Source: Verrucomicrobiota bacterium (GTDB lineage: Bacteria > Verrucomicrobiota > Verrucomicrobiia > Limisphaerales > UBA9464). Taken from it: a stretch of DNA of 38,453 bases. The notes beneath the pieces were generated by a model, which did no database searches, had not been told where the DNA came from, and saw only the letters and a list, made by a program, of their open reading frames with translations. Below are positions 7,392 through 18,350 of this stretch, piece after piece. The DNA is taken from the NCBI GenBank assembly GCA_016871615.1, contig VHCX01000030.1:1-38453 (forward strand). Direction: 5' to 3'. The position numbers and the translations under genes were made by a program. Within the stretch, counting starts at the first letter, position 1; the number at the start of each line of letters is the position of its first letter.

Positions 7392-8129
7392 ATGGATTCC
7401 GTCGTTTCCAAAGGCGCGGCGTCGCGGCCCAATGGGCGGGTGACTCCGCTCGAGCCGGACATCGCCCGCCTCAAGGACCAGTTGCTGCGCATGGCGGCGA
7501 TGGCCGAGAGCCTGGTCGTGAGGGCGGTCCGAGCGCTGGTCGAACGCGATGATGAACTGGCCCGCCGTGTGGCCGACGGCGACGAGCCGCTGGACCAACT
7601 CGAGATGGAACTCGACGCGGCCGCCGTGGCGCTGCTGACGAAGGCGCCCCTGGCGGGCCAACTGCGGCTCATCACGGTCGCCATCAAGGTGACCCGGGAT
7701 CTGGAGCGCATCGGCGACGAGTCCACCACCATCGCCCGCCGGGCCCTGAAGCTGGGCCGTGAACCGCAGCTCAAGCCCTACGAGGACATCCCCAGGATGT
7801 CCCGCATGGCCGCCGAGATGCTCCGCGACGCCCTGGATGCCTTCGTCCACGGCGACACGGCCAAGGCCCGGGCCGTCGTCCCACGGGACAAGGACGTCGA
7901 CGCCCTGAACCGCGCCCTCCACCGGGAGTTGACCGACCTGATGACCGGCGATCCCGCGCGCATCGGCCGATGCCTGCACCTGATGACCATCAGCAAGGCC
8001 CTCGAGCGCATCGCCGACCACGCCAAGAACATCGCCGAGGAGGCGGTGTACCTGTACGAGGCCCGCGACATCCGCCACCCCGACGCCGCACCCCCCGCCG
8101 AAGCCCTCCGCCCGGCCAGCCCGCCGTGA
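7392..8129 (+). CDS. phoU: Phosphate signalling complex protein PhoU
   Basis: A 245-residue protein with the two three-helix bundles of PhoU. Both metal-cluster motifs are visible: DLERIGDESTTIARR in the first half and ALERIADHAKNIAEE in the second. LKDQLLRMAAMAESLVVRAV near residue 25 is the typical first helix. PhoU restrains the PhoR sensor kinase through the Pst transporter and limits phosphate uptake. Its place after pstA- and pstB-like genes is the normal order. The Pro/Ala-rich last 20 residues are probably disordered. The ATG at 7392 matches the usual family length. Confidence 0.93.
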   Translation: MDSVVSKGAASRPNGRVTPLEPDIARLKDQLLRMAAMAESLVVRAVRALVERDDELARRVADGDEPLDQLEMELDAAAVALLTKAPLAGQLRLITVAIKVTRDLERIGDESTTIARRALKLGREPQLKPYEDIPRMSRMAAEMLRDALDAFVHGDTAKARAVVPRDKDVDALNRALHRELTDLMTGDPARIGRCLHLMTISKALERIADHAKNIAEEAVYLYEARDIRHPDAAPPAEALRPASPP

Positions 8130-8196
8130 GCCTCCGAGCATCGTTGACCGGGTGGATCGGTCTGCCTACGGTGACTTGGCTGTCACCGGAACGTGG

Positions 8197-8225
8197 GCCC
8201 TGACGTACCTCAGTCGGGGCTTTTT
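8197..8225 (+). terminator. Terminator-like hairpin between phoU and purA
   Basis: GCCCTGAC (8197-8204) pairs with 8213-8220 (one G-U pair) around an 8-base loop, followed by TTTTT at 8221-8225. It ends only 25 bases before the purA start, so it is either the end of the phoU transcript or an attenuator in a purA leader. Confidence 0.7.
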
Positions 8226-8249
8226 GCTGTCCACGGTGGGCGTTCATCC

Positions 8250-9521
8250 ATGGCAAATGTGATTCTCGTCGGCGCCCAGTGGGGCGACGAAGGCAAGGGC
8301 AAGATCATCGACGTGCTGACCGAGCAGTCGGAGGTCGTGGTCCGCACGCAAGGTGGCAACAACGCGGGCCACACGGTCTTCGTGGGCAAGGACAAGTACG
8401 TCCTGCACCTGATCCCCAGCGGCATCCTCCGGCCCGACAAGGTGTGCGTGATCGGCAACGGCGTGGTCATGGACCCCGTGGGCCTGGTGAAGGAACTCGA
8501 CGGCCTGGCCAAGCTGGGCGTGTCGGTGACGCCCGACAATTTCCGCATCTCCGAGACGGCGCACGTGGTGTTCCCGTGGCACCGCGAGCTCGACGGGGCC
8601 CGCGAGGCCCAGAAGGGCGACCACAAGATCGGCACCACCAAGCGCGGCATCGGCCCGACCTACGGCGACAAGGTGGCCCGCGTGGGTTTCCGCGTGCTCG
8701 ACCTCGTCCACCGGGAGCGGTTCCCGGTGCTGCTGCGCGCGCGCCTGGCCGAGAACAACGCGGTGATCCAGTCCCTCGGCGGCACTCCGCTCGACTACGA
8801 TCAGGTGCTGGCCGAGTCCACAGCCGCCGCCGATCGCCTGCGACCCTTCGTCATCAACACCGTGGTGTACCTGCATGAGGTGACCCAGCGGGGTGGCAAC
8901 ATCCTGTTCGAGGGCGCCCAGGGCACCTTCCTCGACATCGACCACGGCACCTATCCGTTCGTGACCTCGTCGAACACCACGTCGGGCGGCGCCTGCACGG
9001 GGTCGGGAGTGCCGCCGAACCGCATGGACAAGGTCATCGGCGTGCTCAAGGCCTACACCACCCGCGTCGGCGGCGGTCCGCTGCCGACCGAGAGCGCCGA
9101 GGTGAGCGACCTGCTGCATGGCATGGGCCGCGAGTTCGGCTCAACCACGGGACGGGCCCGCCGCTGCGGCTGGTTCGACGCCGTGGCCACCCGCCACGCC
9201 ACGATGGTCAACGGCATCGATGAACTGGCCATCACCAACATCGATGGCCTGGATTCGCTGAAGACCCTCCAGGTGTGCGTGGCCTACCGCGCCGATGGCC
9301 AGACCCTGCGTCATTTCCCGGCCGACCACGAGGTGCTGTCCCGCTGCGAGCCGGTGTACGAGACCTTCCCCGGTTGGGAGACCTCCACCGAGCAGGCCAC
9401 CCGCTGGGAGGACCTGCCGGTGAACTGCCGCAACTACCTGCTGGCCATCTCGCAGATGACGGGTGCGCGCCTGACCATCGCCAGTGTTGGCCCGGCCCGT
9501 GCGCAGACCCTCTTCGTCTGA
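8250..9521 (+). CDS. purA: Adenylosuccinate synthase
   Basis: A 423-residue cytoplasmic enzyme, close to the usual length, that makes adenylosuccinate from IMP, aspartate and GTP in the first committed step to AMP. The N-terminal nucleotide loop is VGAQWGDEGKGK, with catalytic Asp13 and Lys18. NNAGHTV, with the catalytic His, and GTTKRGIGPTYGDK follow. LFEGAQGTFLDIDHGTYPFVTSSNT is the family signature in mid-protein, and the GTP-binding end is also intact. The ATG at 8250 is fixed by the conserved N-terminus. The uppS gene begins 10 bases after the stop, so the two are probably co-transcribed. Confidence 0.97.
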   Translation: MANVILVGAQWGDEGKGKIIDVLTEQSEVVVRTQGGNNAGHTVFVGKDKYVLHLIPSGILRPDKVCVIGNGVVMDPVGLVKELDGLAKLGVSVTPDNFRISETAHVVFPWHRELDGAREAQKGDHKIGTTKRGIGPTYGDKVARVGFRVLDLVHRERFPVLLRARLAENNAVIQSLGGTPLDYDQVLAESTAAADRLRPFVINTVVYLHEVTQRGGNILFEGAQGTFLDIDHGTYPFVTSSNTTSGGACTGSGVPPNRMDKVIGVLKAYTTRVGGGPLPTESAEVSDLLHGMGREFGSTTGRARRCGWFDAVATRHATMVNGIDELAITNIDGLDSLKTLQVCVAYRADGQTLRHFPADHEVLSRCEPVYETFPGWETSTEQATRWEDLPVNCRNYLLAISQMTGARLTIASVGPARAQTLFV

Positions 9522-9531
9522 GGAATCCTCC

Positions 9532-10266
<735 letters not shown>

Positions 10267-10296
10267 CGGTGCGGTGGGGGGCCATGGTTCCCGAGC

Positions 10297-11238
10297 CTAC
10301 CGCTTCGGGCGGTCAGGCCGAGGGCAGCGCAGCAGCAACGGGCGGGCGTCCTGCGGGTTGGATTTGCGCGGGTAGCCGTTGTTGTCGACCAGCAGCCAGA
10401 CGTTGTCGGCATCCACGCTGAGTCCCTCGAAGAACCCGTACGGCAGCAGGTGCTGGTAGGCGTACTTCGGGTCCATCTCGATGGAGAAGTAGCTGAGGCA
10501 CAGGCGCACGGCATGGGTCTTCGGGTCGATGCACAGGATGCGCCGATGCTCCCGGCACAGCGCCCAGAGTTCGCCGCCAAACCAGCAGAGGTCGGTGTAG
10601 TGGATGTCGTCGCCGGAGGCCCCGGGCGGACGCGGTTGGAAATCACCCACCACCCGGAGGGTCTTGCGATCGACCTCGAGGATGCGGCCGGTGTCGCGCT
10701 CGTTGGCCACATAGAGGAACCGGTCGCCCACGGCGACGCCCTCGAAGGAAGCGTTGCGGTCGGTCTTGCTGAACCAGCGGGATGCCGGGGACCAGTCGAT
10801 GGGCAGGCGCTCCAGCGGCTTGCCGGGGCCAGGTTGGCGGAGAATCCAGCGCAGGTGCTCCTCACTGAGGTAGAGGGCCCCGTCGGTGTCGATGCCGATG
10901 CCCTCCACATCCCAGGGCAGGTCCCGGCCCGGGGTCAGCGGCTCGAACTGCGCCGGAGACAGGCCCGCATAGGGCACCAGTACGGCCTCGGTGCCCGACT
11001 TGGGAAAGCGGATCTCGAACAGGCCCGTCTCCTTGTCGTTGACGGTCAACAACCGGCCGTCGGGCAGGCGAACCAACCCGGAGGCGTCGAAGCGGGCCGC
11101 GCTCGGGGTGAGGGTCCACGACTCGGCGACGCCCAGGGACTGGGTGAGGGTCGTGGAACCGGCCGGGTGGCTTGGGGAGGAGGTGCAGCCGGCCCAAAGG
11201 CCCGCCATCAAGCCGATCAGGGTGAGGATCCGTTTCAA
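10297..11238 (-). CDS. Lipoprotein with esterase-like/phytase-type beta-propeller
   Basis: A 313-residue protein. Residues 1-17 form a lipoprotein signal peptide with Cys18 (LWAGC). The body has repeated propeller-like blades (DASGLVRLPDGRLLTVND, DVEGIGIDTDGALYLSEE, FEGVAVGDRFLYVANE, YTDLCWFGGELWALC), as in the esterase-like activity of phytase and SdiA-regulated families. In those families it acts outside the cytoplasm on an undefined phosphoester or ester. The start codon at 11238 is TTG, not ATG, but gives a good MKRILTLIGL signal; an ATG at residue 11 would shorten the signal too much. There is a 30-base gap to the convergent uppS stop. Confidence 0.78.
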   Translation of the reverse strand: MKRILTLIGLMAGLWAGCTSSPSHPAGSTTLTQSLGVAESWTLTPSAARFDASGLVRLPDGRLLTVNDKETGLFEIRFPKSGTEAVLVPYAGLSPAQFEPLTPGRDLPWDVEGIGIDTDGALYLSEEHLRWILRQPGPGKPLERLPIDWSPASRWFSKTDRNASFEGVAVGDRFLYVANERDTGRILEVDRKTLRVVGDFQPRPPGASGDDIHYTDLCWFGGELWALCREHRRILCIDPKTHAVRLCLSYFSIEMDPKYAYQHLLPYGFFEGLSVDADNVWLLVDNNGYPRKSNPQDARPLLLRCPRPDRPKR

Positions 11239-11340
11239 CGATCCAAGGATAGTGCAGATCGCGTCGTCAGCGGGAGGAAAACCCGTTTACAGGACGGCGA
11301 TCGCCGGTAGGATGTCGCGGATAGGTCATCCATCCGTCAC

Positions 11341-11562
11341 ATGACGCATTCCCTACCCACGTCCGGAACGGAAAACGGGATCCTCCACCGGTCCTCATTG
11401 TATCGGGAGTTCCTCGCCGAGAAGGAGGAGATCCTGAAGCACAAGTGGATCGAGTCGGAGAAGGCAGGTCACGACATCGGGTTCGAGGCGGCCCTGGTCG
11501 ACTGGATCACCAAGCATCGCTCCAGTTGGCGGCGCTCGCGGACCTCGTCCAACACCTTCTGA
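11341..11562 (+). CDS. Small conserved protein
   Basis: A 73-residue protein with a compact helical core (LYREFLAEKEEILKHKWIES, then EKAGHDIGFEAALVDWITKHRSSWRR). I recognise this pattern of charged and aromatic residues from small uncharacterised bacterial proteins but cannot name a family. The ATG at 11341 is the first codon of the line of conserved sequence; the N-terminal 15 residues look variable. It is followed by 137 bases without features before pyrR. Confidence 0.6.
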   Translation: MTHSLPTSGTENGILHRSSLYREFLAEKEEILKHKWIESEKAGHDIGFEAALVDWITKHRSSWRRSRTSSNTF

Positions 11563-11699
11563 CCCGGACCGGCCGCCTCGCTCCAGAGCCTCCCGAGCCT
11601 CCCGCAGGATCCACAGTCTCCTAGGGGGCGAATCCCGCGGGGGCCGACCGGGGCAAGGTCTCAGGCCGGCACGCGACCCACCCATCCTCCACTTCCCCG

Positions 11700-12290
11700 A
11701 TGACCACCCCGCTGCTCGACGCCCCGGCCCTCCGGCGCACCCTCGGGCGCATGGCCCGCGAGATCGCCGCCGCCAATCCGGGCACCGGGACGCCGGTGTT
11801 GGTTGGAATCCAGCGGGGCGGGGTGCCCGTCGCCCGGCGCCTCGCCGCCGACCTCGCGGGCATCCTGGGGCGCCCGGTCGCCTGCGGTTCCCTTGACGTG
11901 ACGTTCTACCGCGACGACCTCGACCAGCGCGCGGCGCCGACGGTCCACCCGACCGAGATCCCGGGCGACATCCAGGGCCGGACGGTCGTGCTGGTGGACG
12001 ACGTCTTCTTCACCGGGCGCACCATCCGTGCGGCGATGGACGCGCTCCACGAGTTCGGGCGACCGAGCCGCGTCCAGTTGGCGGTGGTGATCGACCGGGG
12101 CCACCGGCAGTTGCCCATACGGCCCGACGTGGTGGGGCAGGAGTTGTTCACGACGTTGTGCCAGTCGGTGCTGGTCCGCTGCGCCGCCGGCGGCGAGGGG
12201 ACCGATGACGGGGTGTTCCTGCGGGAGTCACCGCCCGCCGCCTCCTCGAAGACGCCGGCCACCGCGGTTTCCCTTTCCCACGCGTCATGA
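11700..12290 (+). CDS. pyrR: PyrR-type uracil phosphoribosyltransferase/regulator
   Basis: A 196-residue protein. The PRPP-binding loop [21 protein letters not shown] (Asp100, Asp101) and the later [17 protein letters not shown] are diagnostic of PyrR, as is the N-terminal [15 protein letters not shown]. PyrR binds pyr mRNA leaders or acts as a regulator and has some uracil phosphoribosyltransferase activity. It is the first gene of a pair with pyrB; the stop and the next start overlap (ATGA, 12287). A Ser/Ala/Pro-rich tail of about 30 residues extends past the normal end. No standard PyrR-binding loop was seen in its leader. Confidence 0.92.
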   Translation: MTTPLLDAPALRRTLGRMAREIAAANPGTGTPVLVGIQRGGVPVARRLAADLAGILGRPVACGSLDVTFYRDDLDQRAAPTVHPTEIPGDIQGRTVVLVDDVFFTGRTIRAAMDALHEFGRPSRVQLAVVIDRGHRQLPIRPDVVGQELFTTLCQSVLVRCAAGGEGTDDGVFLRESPPAASSKTPATAVSLSHAS

Positions 12291-13231
12291 CCTGGAATCG
12301 CAAACACCTGCTCGATCTGCAGAGCCTCCGGGCGGAGGAGATCGTCCACCTGCTCGACACGGCCCGGGAGTTCAAGGCCGTGGGCGAGCGGTCCATCAAG
12401 AAGGTGCCCGCGCTGCGCGGCAAGACGGTGGTGAACCTCTTCGTCGAGCCGAGCACGCGCACGCGCATCAGCTTCGAATTGGCGGCGCTGCGCCTGAGTG
12501 CGGATGTGATCAATTTCTCGGCCGAGGCCAGTTCGCTGAAGAAGGGCGAGACGCTCAAGGACACGGCCCGGAACCTCGAGGCGCTCAACGCCGACATCAT
12601 CATCCTGCGTCATGGGGCCAGCGGGGCGCCGCATTTCCTGTCGCGGTTCCTGGGGGCCCATGTGCTCAATGCGGGCGATGGCGCCCACGAGCATCCGACC
12701 CAGGGGTTGCTGGATGTGTTCACCATCCGCGAGAAGAAGGGGCGGGTTGAGGGGCTGAACGTGACCATCCTGGGCGACATCCTCTACAGCCGGGTGGCGC
12801 GTTCGAACCTCTGGGCGCTCACCAAGCTTGGGGCTCATGTGACCTTGTGCGGTCCGCCGACCCTGGTGCCCAAGGCCTTCGAGTCGTTCGCTCCCAACGT
12901 GCGGGTGACCTGGAACGTCGAGGAGGCGTTGCGGGGGGCCGATGTCATCAATCTGTTGCGCATCCAGCACGAGCGGCAGCGTGCGTCGATGTTCCCGAGC
13001 ACCGGCGAGTATGCCGCGCTTTTCGGGCTGAATCCGGCGCGCATGGCCCTGGTGAAGCCCGACGCGCTCATCATGCATCCCGGCCCCATCAACCGGGGCG
13101 TGGAGATCGCCAGCGCCATCGCCGACGGGCCGCAGTCGGTGATCCTCGAGCAGGTGACCAACGGCTTGGCCGTGCGCATGGCCGCCCTCTACCTCGTCCA
13201 CGGCGGCCGATCGCTGCAGGTGGCCGGTTGA
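12287..13231 (+). CDS. pyrB: Aspartate carbamoyltransferase catalytic subunit
   Basis: A 314-residue enzyme of pyrimidine synthesis, joining carbamoyl phosphate and aspartate. The carbamoyl-phosphate site STRTR (56-60) in [13 protein letters not shown], the SSLKKGET loop that donates a lysine to the neighbouring subunit, [14 protein letters not shown] and [10 protein letters not shown] near the end are all intact. Its length is normal. Coupled to pyrR by a 4-base overlap. No pyrC or pyrI follows; instead there is a repeat-containing gap of 244 bases. Confidence 0.96.
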   Translation: MTWNRKHLLDLQSLRAEEIVHLLDTAREFKAVGERSIKKVPALRGKTVVNLFVEPSTRTRISFELAALRLSADVINFSAEASSLKKGETLKDTARNLEALNADIIILRHGASGAPHFLSRFLGAHVLNAGDGAHEHPTQGLLDVFTIREKKGRVEGLNVTILGDILYSRVARSNLWALTKLGAHVTLCGPPTLVPKAFESFAPNVRVTWNVEEALRGADVINLLRIQHERQRASMFPSTGEYAALFGLNPARMALVKPDALIMHPGPINRGVEIASAIADGPQSVILEQVTNGLAVRMAALYLVHGGRSLQVAG

Positions 13232-13233
13232 GT

Positions 13234-13388
13234 GGGTGGGCTCCGCGGGACCAGTCCGCGCTCGCAGGGAACGTTGGGACCAGCGGGACGTTCGCGCTAT
13301 CGCGCGAGGGGGGGAGCAGGATGTCGACGTTCCTACGCTCGCCGCGGACCGATCCCGCTCCGCTGCGGTTTTGGGTGGGCTCCGCGGG
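13234..13388. repeat. 16-bp direct repeat in the pyrB-ThuA gap
   Basis: GGGTGGGCTCCGCGGG occurs at 13234-13249 and again at 13373-13388, 139 bases apart. Between them are several short repeated words (GGGACCAGCGGG at 13276, which also occurs at 2544-2555; GGAACGTT/GGACGTTC). It looks like a dispersed intergenic repeat rather than a gene. Confidence 0.55.
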
Positions 13389-13475
13389 CTCGGTGCTGCG
13401 CGAGATCCAATCCCGGTTCCTCTCAAAACCGGCTTGGCCGGGGGCGATTCCGGGTTCAACGTCAGCGCGTCTTCC

Positions 13476-14621
13476 ATGAAAACCGTGTCGCGACTTCTCC
13501 TGTTGTTCTCCACCCTGTGGCTTCGTGCCGCAGCACCTGCCATCGATTTTGAAGGGTCCTGGTCCCTCGCCGAACTGGAGACGGAGCAGGGACCGCTGCC
13601 CGAGGAGACGCGCAAGTCGCTGGTGTTTGCGATCTCGGGTGGGAAGTACACGCTGGAGGCGGGGGGGCAGATGGTGGCCAAGGGGAAGTTCGAGATGGAT
13701 TGGAAAGCCACACCGCCGGTCATGACCGTGACCGAGGAAGAGGGGCAGAACGTGGGCCGCGGGGTGCGGGCCATTGTCGAGAAGACGGCGACCGGGTGGA
13801 GGGCCTGCTATTCGCTGGATTCGGCCGACTTGCCGAAGGCGTTCAAGGTGGGCGATGGCGGCGGCATCCTGGTGGCGCGCTACGAGCGCAAGGGCGGTGC
13901 GCGTCCGCGGCCGCTCCGTGCGCTGCTCATCACCGGCGGGTGCTGCCATGAGTACGATGCGCAGGCGGTGACGCTGATGCAGGGGATCTCGAAGCGCGCG
14001 AACGTGGAGTTCACGCTGGTGCGCGACCAGGGAGCCGACGGCACCCAGCACAAGGTGAGCGCCTACCAGAAGGCCGACTGGGCCTCGGGCTACGATGTGG
14101 TGCTGCACAACGAGTGCTACGCCGACGAGACGGACCCGGCCTGGCTGGAGGGGATCGTGGCCCCTCACCGCGCCGGCACCCCGGCGGTGGTGATCCACTG
14201 CGCGATGCACTGCTACCGCGCACCGACCAACGAGTGGTTCCGCTTCGTGGGCGTGACGAGTCGCTCGCACGGGTCGCACTTCGCCTATCCGATGACCAAT
14301 GTGAAGCCGGAGCATCCGGTCATGAAGGGCTTCCCGGCGGTCTGGCAGACGCCGAAGGAGGAGCTCTACATCATCGAGAAGGTGGAGAAGGAGGCGACTC
14401 CGCTGGCCGTGGGCTACAGCCACGAGACCAAGAAGGGTGAGGCCAACGTCTGGGTGCACCAGTACGGCAAGGCCCGGGTGTTCGGCACGACCATGGGCCA
14501 CTACAACAACACCATGTCGGATCCGGTGTACCTCGACCTGATCACCCGCGGCACGCTCTGGGCGACCGGCAAGCTGCAGGACGACGGTTCCCCGGCTGCG
14601 GGCTACGGTCCGGCGCAGTGA
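13476..14621 (+). CDS. Secreted TIGR03067-like domain fused to ThuA domain
   Basis: A 381-residue protein. Residues 1-20 form a signal peptide (MKTVSRLLLLFSTLWLRAAA). About 24-145 resemble the TIGR03067 domain of planctomycetes and relatives (FEGSWSLAELETEQGPLPEE, FAISGGKYTL, KGKFEMDW, a lone Cys in RACYSL). About 150-375 are a ThuA/trehalose-utilisation-type glutamine-amidotransferase-like domain (LRALLITGGCCHEYDAQA, YDVVLHNECYADE, TPAVVIHCAMHCY, HGSHFAYP, EHPVMKGFP, KARVFGTTMGHYN). ThuA domains in PVC bacteria act on sugars or glycosides outside the cytoplasm; the reaction is unproven. The fusion is unusual. The ATG at 13476 gives a proper signal peptide. Confidence 0.85.
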   Translation: MKTVSRLLLLFSTLWLRAAAPAIDFEGSWSLAELETEQGPLPEETRKSLVFAISGGKYTLEAGGQMVAKGKFEMDWKATPPVMTVTEEEGQNVGRGVRAIVEKTATGWRACYSLDSADLPKAFKVGDGGGILVARYERKGGARPRPLRALLITGGCCHEYDAQAVTLMQGISKRANVEFTLVRDQGADGTQHKVSAYQKADWASGYDVVLHNECYADETDPAWLEGIVAPHRAGTPAVVIHCAMHCYRAPTNEWFRFVGVTSRSHGSHFAYPMTNVKPEHPVMKGFPAVWQTPKEELYIIEKVEKEATPLAVGYSHETKKGEANVWVHQYGKARVFGTTMGHYNNTMSDPVYLDLITRGTLWATGKLQDDGSPAAGYGPAQ

Positions 14622-14780
14622 TCGGCGGAGGCTGGGACAGCCTGCTCGCCCGGGTGGGTCGGGATGTCCCGCCGTGTCGCGGATCCCAGGCCGGAATTGG
14701 GGTGGAAGCCCCGGTCCGTCCTGTTTCATGGTCGGCATCGGCGGTTTTCGGGTGGCACGGACGATGCAGGCAGTCGGGGC

Positions 14781-17417
<2,637 letters not shown>

Positions 17418-17447
17418 GGGGCCTTGTGTCGGACCCGTGGACCGCGA

Positions 17448-18212
17448 TCAGGGCTTGGGCGGGTGCTGCCCCCGGAACAACTGCTCCGGGGGCAGCCCCG
17501 TCAGCCGTTGGATGCCGTTGAGCAACCGGAACAGCGCCCAGACCATCATGCCCATGCTCGGGACGACGATCACGGGCCAACTCAGCCAGTTCATGCGGCC
17601 GAGTTGCTCGTTCCACTCCGGGGAGTTGGGCACGGCCTTCAGGAGCCACATCGCCAGGAAGAAATTGAGCGCGGAACTCAGGAGGAACGAGACCGCCAGC
17701 AGCAAGGACGAGTCGCGGAGCAGCCGATCGAACGCGCCCTCGGCATTTCGATGGCGCAGCGCCTCGGCAACCTTGGCCGTCTCCAGCACCTGGTCGTTGT
17801 AGAGCAGGGTCTTCACCAGCGGGGTCTTCGAGCGCAGCGTCAGCGGGATGCTCAGGCCGATGATCAGCGGGATGGAGGCCTCCTTGATGGCGAACCATAG
17901 CGCCGTCGCCTTCCACCATCCGAAGTGCCCGCCCAGGGACATGCCTCCGGTGGCCAGCGTGCCGGCGATGCCCAGGGTCGAGAACAGGTTCCAATGTCGG
18001 CGCTTCATCCAGTCCCAAAGGCCGTATCCGAGGGGCAGGGCCAGGGCCGCGACCAGGGCCCATAGCGGCCCGAGCCGCTGCGGTTGGCTCAGCTTGGAGA
18101 GAACGAGGCCCGGCAGGAAGACGTTGCAGGCCAGGTTCAGCAGCAGGTTCTCCTTCGCGGGGGCGCCCTTGGGGGAACCGGTGATGGGCGGATTGGATTC
18201 GGTGGCGGGCAT
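17448..18212 (-). CDS. VC0807 family membrane protein
   Basis: A 254-residue integral membrane protein. It matches the VC0807-like family: an opening NLLLNLACNVFLPGLVLSKLS, LGPLWALVAALALPLGYGLWD, TLGIAGTLATGGMSL, and IKEASIPLIIGLSIPLTLRSKTPLV. Five or six membrane segments are predicted, with a longer C-terminal loop and pair of helices (LLAVSFLLSSALNFFLAMWLL, WPVIVVPSMGMMVWALF). The function of the family is unknown. The only ATG near the homology start is at 18212; the frame stays open for 2.4 kb upstream, which is an effect of high GC. It is convergent with clpB and divergent from the DUF885 gene. Confidence 0.82.
   Translation of the reverse strand: MPATESNPPITGSPKGAPAKENLLLNLACNVFLPGLVLSKLSQPQRLGPLWALVAALALPLGYGLWDWMKRRHWNLFSTLGIAGTLATGGMSLGGHFGWWKATALWFAIKEASIPLIIGLSIPLTLRSKTPLVKTLLYNDQVLETAKVAEALRHRNAEGAFDRLLRDSSLLLAVSFLLSSALNFFLAMWLLKAVPNSPEWNEQLGRMNWLSWPVIVVPSMGMMVWALFRLLNGIQRLTGLPPEQLFRGQHPPKP
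17465..17496. terminator. Perfect 12-bp hairpin between convergent clpB and membrane-protein genes
   Basis: GCTGCCCCCGGA (17465-17476) pairs exactly with 17485-17496 around an 8-base loop. It lies 48 bases past the clpB stop, within the last codons of the opposing gene. There is no T tract, so termination is only a possibility. Confidence 0.4.
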
Positions 18213-18350
18213 CGCGTGGAGGCCGAACCTGTCGCGGACGCGCCCGAAAATCCAGCAGAGGATGCCGATGGGCCTGGTCGGTGGTGATGGCAGGGGCCAC
18301 CAGTCGGAATGCGCTTGGCCTGCGGGCGGGCGATGCGATTCCATCGGCCG

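Noticed and set aside
11563-11699. PyrR-dependent attenuator before pyrR
   Set aside because: No match to the PyrR-binding loop and no terminator with a T tract in the gap.
14622-14780. CIRCE element or heat-shock sigma promoter before clpB
   Set aside because: No TTAGCACTC/GAGTGCTAA pair and no CTTGAA...CCCCAT pattern was seen.
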